Origin: Methylococcaceae bacterium UBA1147
GTDB lineage: Bacteria > Pseudomonadota > Gammaproteobacteria > Methylococcales > UBA1147
DNA length: 29,458 bases
Direction of reading: 5' to 3'
Assembly: GCA_002311315.1 (NCBI GenBank)
Contig: DBZZ01000079.1
Location: forward strand, 1 to 29,458
Shown piece by piece: positions 23,643 to 29,458 of this stretch (the first letter of the stretch is position 1; each line of letters opens with the position of its first letter). Position numbers and translations under genes: made by a program. Below the pieces are notes generated by a model. It was given only the letters and a program-made list of their open reading frames with translations, was not told the DNA's origin and made no database searches.

Positions 23643-23671
23643 TTTGGTAATGATAAACGGTTTGCTATAAT
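23643..23671 (+). promoter_or_regulatory. Extended -10 promoter for rpsU operon
   Basis: TTTGGT (23643-23648), a 17-bp spacer and TATAAT (23666-23671) preceded by TGC, an extended -10. The predicted start near 23678 leaves a leader of about 195 nt before rpsU. It lies just outside the chosen tsaD start, on the opposite strand. Confidence 0.55.
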
Positions 23672-23872
23672 ACAAGGTTCTCTATCGGGGATAGCCTGCA
23701 AAATTGAAGCCGGACTACCGGTGAAAGAATAGGGCTTTGTCGACTTTCCATGCAATTTCGACTGGGCGGAAATGGCTCGGCACCTAATTGCAGACCCCTT
23801 AGTTAAATTCCGCGGGACTCCCCTAAGACCGTTTTTTGAAACCATCAATTATATCCGATATCAGGAAGTTTT

Positions 23873-24106
23873 ATGCCATCAATCAGACTCAGAGAGAACG
23901 AACCGTTTGACATCGCCATCCGCCGCTTCAAGCGTGCCTGTGAAAAGGCGGGTGTCCTGTCCGAAACCCGCCGTCGCGAGTTTTACGAAAAGCCGGCCGC
24001 AGAACGTAAGCGCAAGGCTGCCGCAGCGGTCAAGAGACACCTGAAAAAACTTGCGCGCGAGCGTTATGCACTGAAGATCCTGCGCCGCGGACGTCCCCAG
24101 TACTAG
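23873..24106 (+). CDS. rpsU: Ribosomal protein bS21
   Basis: 77-residue small-subunit protein, first gene of the macromolecular-synthesis operon. It opens MPSIRLRENEPFDIAIRRFKRACEKAGVL and continues RRREFYEKPAAERKRKAAAAVKRHLKKL, nearly family consensus. The C-terminus (RERYALKILRRGRPQY) is about six residues longer than the 71-residue E. coli protein. AGGAAG lies 5 bp before ATG 23873. The operon continues with yqeY, dnaG and rpoD. Confidence 0.97.
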   Translation: MPSIRLRENEPFDIAIRRFKRACEKAGVLSETRRREFYEKPAAERKRKAAAAVKRHLKKLARERYALKILRRGRPQY

Positions 24107-24121
24107 AGCGTTCCACAACGG

Positions 24122-24586
24122 ATGACAACTAGTGGGGCCGGGCTGAAGCAGGCAATACGGGCGGCAATGATAACCGCCCTGAAGGCGAGAGAGAAAAAGG
24201 AACTTGGCGTGACCCGCTTAATTATGGCGGCTATCAAGCAGGTGGAAATCGATAACCGGGTTGACCTGGACGATGCCGGGGTCGTCGGCGTACTGGACAA
24301 GATGGTCAAGCAGCGGCGGGATTCCGTGAAACAGTATCGCGGTGCCAGCCGTGACGATCTTGCCGAGATCGAAGAATTTGAAATTTCTGTCATCGGCAAA
24401 TACCTGCCCCAGCCGTTGACGGCGGACGAGATTCGACAGATGATCAGGACCGCCGTTGAAGAAAACAGGGCGGAGTCCATACGAGACATGGGCAAGGTCA
24501 TGGGCGTACTCAAGCCGAGGATGCGCGGCCGGGCCGACCTAGCTAGCGTGAGCCAGGAGGTCAAGGATTTCCTGAATAATCGATAA
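24122..24586 (+). CDS. GatB/YqeY domain protein
   Basis: 154-residue YqeY-family protein with GatB-like helical tRNA-binding-type domain. Features are LKARKKEL-like MITALKAREKKELGVTRLIMAAIKQVEID, MVKQRRDSVKQY, EEFEISVIGKYLPQPLT and MGKVMGVLKPRMRGRADLASVSQEVKDFL. It is a common passenger between rpsU and dnaG in many bacteria. Function is unproven; a link to tRNA amidation or to tRNA-dependent processes is suggested only by its domain. It follows rpsU by 15 bp with no strong binding site. Confidence 0.93.
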   Translation: MTTSGAGLKQAIRAAMITALKAREKKELGVTRLIMAAIKQVEIDNRVDLDDAGVVGVLDKMVKQRRDSVKQYRGASRDDLAEIEEFEISVIGKYLPQPLTADEIRQMIRTAVEENRAESIRDMGKVMGVLKPRMRGRADLASVSQEVKDFLNNR

Positions 24587-24693
24587 TTGGGGTTGCATGG
24601 CAACGGGTTCCCCGGATCTGGATTCTGATCATGGGCCGAGCGGGATCATCCACAATTCTTGCGGGCGACGGATTTGGAGGTGTCGAACAGGGT

Positions 24694-26439
24694 ATGGCCG
24701 GACGAATTCCGCAGACATTCATCGACGAGTTGATGGCCCGGATCGACATCGTCGACTTGGTCAATGCCAGGGTTCCCCTCAAGAAATCCGGCCGTAATTA
24801 CTTGGCCCGGTGTCCCTTCCACAACGAGAAAACTCCCAGCTTCACCGTTAACCAGGAAAAGCAGCTTTACCACTGCTTTGGCTGCGGTGCGGGCGGCACA
24901 GCCATTGGTTTCCTAATGGATTACGATCACCTGGGGTTCGTGGAGGCGGTCGAGGACCTGGCGCGCATCACCGGACTGGAGGTTTCCCGCACGAGCGACG
25001 ATACGTCGTCTTCGGCCGCCAGTCAGCAGCTGGACGGGCTCTATGAACAGCAAAAACAGGCAGCCGGGTTTTACCAGCAGCAGCTATTTGACAAGAAGGT
25101 TGGCCGGGAAGCCGTTCGTTACCTAAGGCGACGCGGTATTGATGGCCAGGTTGCCCGCAGGTTCCAGCTTGGCTTTGCACCCGGCGGATGGGAGAACCTT
25201 AGTCGGCAGTTCGATGCGCGGACTCTCAGGCAGACGGGACTGTTGGTCGAGAAAGACAACGGCCGCAGTTACGACCGTTTCCGGAATCGAATCATGTTCC
25301 CGATACGCGACCGGCGTGGCCGGGTGGCCGGCTTTGGCGGCCGGGTGCTGGATGACTCGGTGCCGAAGTACCTGAATTCACCGGAAACACTCATCTTCCA
25401 GAAAAGCAGGCAGCTCTACGGGCTGTACGAATTGTTGGGCGATCGGTCGCATCCGGAGCGGATTCTGGTGGTCGAGGGCTACATGGACGTGATCGCGCTG
25501 GCGCAGAACGGGGTTCAGGGTTCGGTTGCGACGCTTGGGACCGCCGTTTCGGTGAGCCACTTGGACATCCTGTTCCGTTACACGTCGGAGCTGGTGTTTT
25601 GCTTCGATGGCGACGAAGCGGGCAAGAAGGCGGCTTGGCGGGCGGTTGAAATCGCTTTGTCCACCCTGAAGGAGGGCAGGACCGTCCGGGTCATGCTGCT
25701 TCCATCGGCCGATGATCCTGATTCGTTCATCCGGGAACACGGGAGAGAGGCTTTCGACCAGAGGATGGCGCAGGCCACCTTGTTGTCCGATTACTTTTTC
25801 GATCACTTGAGTTCGGGGCTTGACCTCGGCGAACTGGAAAGCTGTGCCAGCCTGGTGGCAAGGGCCCGGCCACTGATTTCGAAACTGCCGCACGGTGTTT
25901 TTCGCGACATGATGCAGGATCGGCTGAAGGAACTGGCCGGGGTCGAAAGTATCGAATTCAAGACCGTTCAAGCGAAGCAAGCTGCAGCCAGATTCGGAAA
26001 CCGTACTGGCCGCAGCCGGACAAAATCGTCGGCGGTTCGGGTGGCGCTGACACTACTGATTCATCGCACTTCGCTGGCCGGGCTGGTCGACACCACGGAC
26101 CCGCGCCTTGCCGGTGCGTCCTCGGGAGGGGTCGGGTTGTTGCTGAAGGTTGTTGAAATCATCAACGAACAGCCTCGGATTACATTGAGCGCCTTGCTCG
26201 AGCGCTTCCGAGGCTCGGAGCAAGAAAAAGGGGTCCGCCAACTGGCGGAAACTGAACTGATGGTGCCCGATGACGGTTTCGAGGCCGAGTTTTCCGGGGC
26301 GCTGGCACGTGTCCTCGAGCAGGAAAGCGAAAAGCGGGTTGCCCAGCTATTAGAAAAGTCCGGCCATGGGGGGTTGACCGAGAACGAGCGCGAGGAACTG
26401 CGGGGCTTGCTGCCGTCGTCTGGTGGTGTAGCGGATTAA
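24694..26439 (+). CDS. dnaG: DNA primase
   Basis: 581-residue primase that makes RNA primers at the replication fork, the same length as E. coli DnaG. The zinc-binding domain has C40, H43, C61 and C64 (ARCPFHNEKTPSF, YHCFGCGAGG). The catalytic core has the TOPRIM motifs VVEGYMDVIAL and FCFDGDEAGKKAA. A C-terminal helicase-binding domain follows. The start ATG 24694 aligns exactly with MAGRIPxxFI of relatives and has GGAGG 13 bp upstream; the ATG at 24631 would add 21 unconserved residues. Confidence 0.98.
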   Translation: MAGRIPQTFIDELMARIDIVDLVNARVPLKKSGRNYLARCPFHNEKTPSFTVNQEKQLYHCFGCGAGGTAIGFLMDYDHLGFVEAVEDLARITGLEVSRTSDDTSSSAASQQLDGLYEQQKQAAGFYQQQLFDKKVGREAVRYLRRRGIDGQVARRFQLGFAPGGWENLSRQFDARTLRQTGLLVEKDNGRSYDRFRNRIMFPIRDRRGRVAGFGGRVLDDSVPKYLNSPETLIFQKSRQLYGLYELLGDRSHPERILVVEGYMDVIALAQNGVQGSVATLGTAVSVSHLDILFRYTSELVFCFDGDEAGKKAAWRAVEIALSTLKEGRTVRVMLLPSADDPDSFIREHGREAFDQRMAQATLLSDYFFDHLSSGLDLGELESCASLVARARPLISKLPHGVFRDMMQDRLKELAGVESIEFKTVQAKQAAARFGNRTGRSRTKSSAVRVALTLLIHRTSLAGLVDTTDPRLAGASSGGVGLLLKVVEIINEQPRITLSALLERFRGSEQEKGVRQLAETELMVPDDGFEAEFSGALARVLEQESEKRVAQLLEKSGHGGLTENEREELRGLLPSSGGVAD

Positions 26440-26440
26440 A

Positions 26441-26479
26441 TTGAAATAATCAATTGCTGAAGATATAATAATCAGTTGC
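26441..26479 (+). promoter_or_regulatory. rpoD: rpoD promoter with tandem 12-bp direct repeats
   Basis: TTGAAA (26441-26446), a 17-bp spacer and a perfect TATAAT (26464-26469) form a near-consensus sigma-70 promoter just after the dnaG stop. Overlapping it are ATAATCAATTGC (26446-26457) and ATAATCAGTTGC (26468-26479), which differ at one base and are 22 bp apart, about two helical turns. This is a candidate operator for rpoD-specific control. Confidence 0.6.
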
Positions 26480-26504
26480 GTGTAAAAAATTATATGGGTC
26501 GTTA

Positions 26505-28319
<1,815 letters not shown>

Positions 28320-28325
28320 TTTCCC

Positions 28326-28402
28326 GGGCCCTTAGCTCAGTTGGTTAGAGCAGTGGACTCATAATCCATTGGTCGTAGGTTCGAGTCCTACAGGGCCCAC
28401 CA
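28326..28402 (+). tRNA. tRNA-Ile2 (anticodon CAU), with encoded CCA
   Basis: Complete 77-nt cloverleaf. Acceptor GGGCCCT pairs perfectly with AGGGCCC; the D-arm is TAGCTCAGTTGGTTAGAGC, the anticodon CAT is at 28360-28362 in loop CTCATAA, the T-arm holds GGTTCGAGTCC, and CCA is encoded (28400-28402). CAU can be elongator Met, initiator Met or Ile2. The C4-G69/C5-G68 acceptor pairs, the anticodon-arm surroundings (GGACTCATAATCC, TTGGTCG) and the position after rpoD (ileX follows rpoD in E. coli) favour Ile2, whose C34 is converted to lysidine by TilS to read AUA. It probably derives from read-through of the rpoD transcript. Confidence 0.85.
28378..28402. other. Probable attachment site (attL) at tRNA 3' end
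   Basis: The tRNA 3' portion (T-arm to CCA) is the usual crossover site for tRNA-targeting tyrosine recombinases, and an integrase gene ends 77 bp downstream reading toward it. The second copy that would prove the site lies outside the window. Confidence 0.35.
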
Positions 28403-28418
28403 ATTATTTCAATGACTT

Positions 28419-28435
28419 ACAGGTGTTTTACCTGT
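28419..28435. terminator. Perfect hairpin after the tRNA
   Basis: ACAGGT and ACCTGT form a 6-bp stem around GTTTT, 17 nt past the tRNA CCA. No U-run follows. It may end the rpoD-tRNA transcript with Rho, aid tRNA 3' processing or belong to the integrated element. Confidence 0.35.
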
Positions 28436-28454
28436 CTGCGCATTTCACCCGTGT

Positions 28455-28486
28455 GTAAATCTGGTGTAATCGTGCAGATTATTTAC
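28455..28486. repeat. Imperfect inverted repeat over the integrase stop codon
   Basis: GTAAATCTG (28455-28463) mirrors CAGATTATTTAC (28475-28486) apart from a TAT insertion. It covers the end of the integrase gene and could be a recombinase arm site or a terminator. Confidence 0.3.
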
Positions 28487-29219
28487 CCCTGTATCGCCCC
28501 TCCAGCTTGTCCATAGCCGCTTGAATATGCGCGCTGTTCTGGTGCGCATACTTTTCCGTGATCTTAATATCAGAATGCCCCGCGATTCGTTTCACTGTGG
28601 GCAAATCAACACCACTTTGGACGAGATGCGTGATCGCCGTATGTCGTAGCGTGTGACGCACGACCTGGGTTGGATCGAGTCCTGCAGCTGCTGCAACGCG
28701 TCGGAAGGGCTTCTCAATTGAGACAGTGTGACCTATAACGGACCTTTTCGATGGAAACAGCCATTCCTGATCAGGGCCTAGAGCGCTCATCCGTTTACGA
28801 AGATAGTGGGTGAGGTTTCCTGTGATCGGCTGTTCACGCGCTCCACTCTTAGCCTTGTGGATGTAAATCACTCGCCGGGCCAGATCCACGTGTTCTATTC
28901 TGATAGAGAGAATCTCCATCCTGCGCATTGAAGTCTCGAGCCCGATTTGTATGAACGGGTGAACCGCAAAGCTGGTATCCGTTCTTGCAGCCGCCAAAAG
29001 CTTTTCAGCCTGATCTGCCGTCAAGTAAACGATCCGCCCGGAGCCTTCCTTTAGTTTGGCGACCTTAACTGTTAGCGAAGGAATCCACTTCCAATCAACG
29101 GCCCGCCCGAGTAGATGGCGTAGCCGTCCCACCAGCCTTCCGTGTATGGACAAGGAGGTGAAACAAACTCCTACATTCCATGCGTAACCCCGGGGGACCG
29201 TTACCGCGACTCCGAACAC
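28479..29219 (-). pseudogene. Tyrosine recombinase/integrase, N-terminally truncated
   Basis: Minus-strand frame of 246 codons encoding the catalytic domain of a phage-type integrase. Visible catalytic elements are the first Arg (SMRRMEIL), HTLRHTAITHLV (H-x-x-R), GHSDIKITEKYAH (His/Trp position then the nucleophilic Tyr). The similarity begins near SIHGRLVGRLRHLLGRAVDWKWI (about 29160), the last helices of the core-binding domain. The roughly 80-100 residues expected before it are absent: upstream frames are closed by several stops and show no match. The first ~25 residues of the open frame are not integrase-like. The gene reads toward the tRNA 3' end, as in tRNA-integrating elements. It might be expressed as a short protein, but a full recombinase seems lost. 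Confidence 0.7.
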
Positions 29220-29458
29220 GATCGGGCGATCTGGGAAACGCGTTTATTTATCAGTAGTCCAGGCCTAATTCGGGGTGCTGTTCATTGCCAGCCTGCCTTT
29301 AGATCGCTATCAAGGTTCAACTGCATAGCAATTGCTGAATCCTCTCGGCCTAAACCACCTTAGACCGATCTTTACAGAAATCAGCCCAATCCCGAAAGGA
29401 TGAACGAAATCACATGCAGTACCCGTAGCTTCTGCATCGGGCGGATCATTCCGATACT
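29220..29458. other. Non-coding end of window, possible element remnant
   Basis: About 240 bp with stop codons in all frames read and no recognised domain. It may be integrase-gene debris or element backbone; the window stops too soon to decide. Confidence 0.5.

Noticed and set aside
28326..28402. Elongator or initiator tRNA-Met reading of the CAU tRNA
   Set aside because: The acceptor-stem C4-G69/C5-G68 pairs and the rpoD-linked position fit Ile2 better, and the first acceptor pair is a normal G-C, unlike initiator tRNA. Not fully excluded.
29184..29204. Short inverted repeat GTAAC...GTTAC around a CCCCGGGG core
   Set aside because: Only five outer pairs and an asymmetric core; could be chance in a GC-rich stretch.
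29142..29363. 73-codon plus-strand frame at the end of the window
   Set aside because: It overlaps the integrase on the other strand and has no recognisable content, although GGAGG lies near its start.

Overview
The window reads as a continuous stretch of a gammaproteobacterial chromosome. Gene content and order point there: rhlB divergent from trxA-rho, and the block cca / folK-folB / plsY / tsaD / rpsU-yqeY-dnaG-rpoD / tRNA. This block resembles the arrangement I know from Pseudomonas and relatives. The genus cannot be named from the sequence. No CRISPR array, rRNA or intact insertion sequence was seen.

Region by region. (1) 1-261 is the 3' end of nth. (2) 569-2579 is a compact hvfABC-type (bufferin-like) cluster. 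It encodes a secreted Cys-rich precursor with EGKCG-type motifs, a DUF692 (MNIO) maturase and a DUF2063 partner. Strong inverted repeats lie upstream of the precursor gene and between it and the maturase gene. (3) 2580-3558 is almost a kilobase with no convincing gene but with a palindrome and ambiguous small ORFs. (4) 3559-10723 is a six-gene MoxR ATPase / DUF58 / DUF4381 / VWA / VWA-TPR / BatD operon, a membrane-associated chaperone-like system. (5) 10779-12716 carries nudE and rhlB on the minus strand. A structured 506-bp divergent region separates them from trxA and rho (13223-14989). (6) 15011-18863 carries rmuC, hemL and a TauE/SafE-type permease on the minus strand. (7) 19011-22524 holds cca, a pteridine reductase, folK, folB and plsY. 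(8) 22614-28402 holds tsaD, the macromolecular-synthesis operon rpsU-yqeY-dnaG-rpoD, and a tRNA(CAU), best read as tRNA-Ile2, only 6 bp after rpoD. (9) 28403-29458 begins what looks like foreign DNA: a tyrosine recombinase that reads toward the tRNA 3' end and lacks most of its N-terminal domain.

How the genes work together. HvfABC would make and mature a metal-binding (probably copper-binding) ribosomal peptide. The MoxR-VWA operon probably couples an AAA+ ATPase to membrane-anchored VWA proteins. The dnaG/rpoD block joins translation (bS21), replication priming and housekeeping transcription. cca, tsaD and the tRNA add a tRNA-maturation theme. folK, folB and the pteridine reductase are pterin/folate functions.

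The most notable observations are four. Cca has lost every recognisable HD-phosphohydrolase metal ligand. The rhlB-trxA gap contains a 44-nt two-tier hairpin and a 17-bp palindrome. The rpoD promoter carries near-identical 12-bp repeats spaced 22 bp apart. The 5'-truncated integrase abuts the tRNA. I found no wholly unknown multigene system; the HvfABC cluster and the MoxR-VWA operon are known types that remain incompletely understood.
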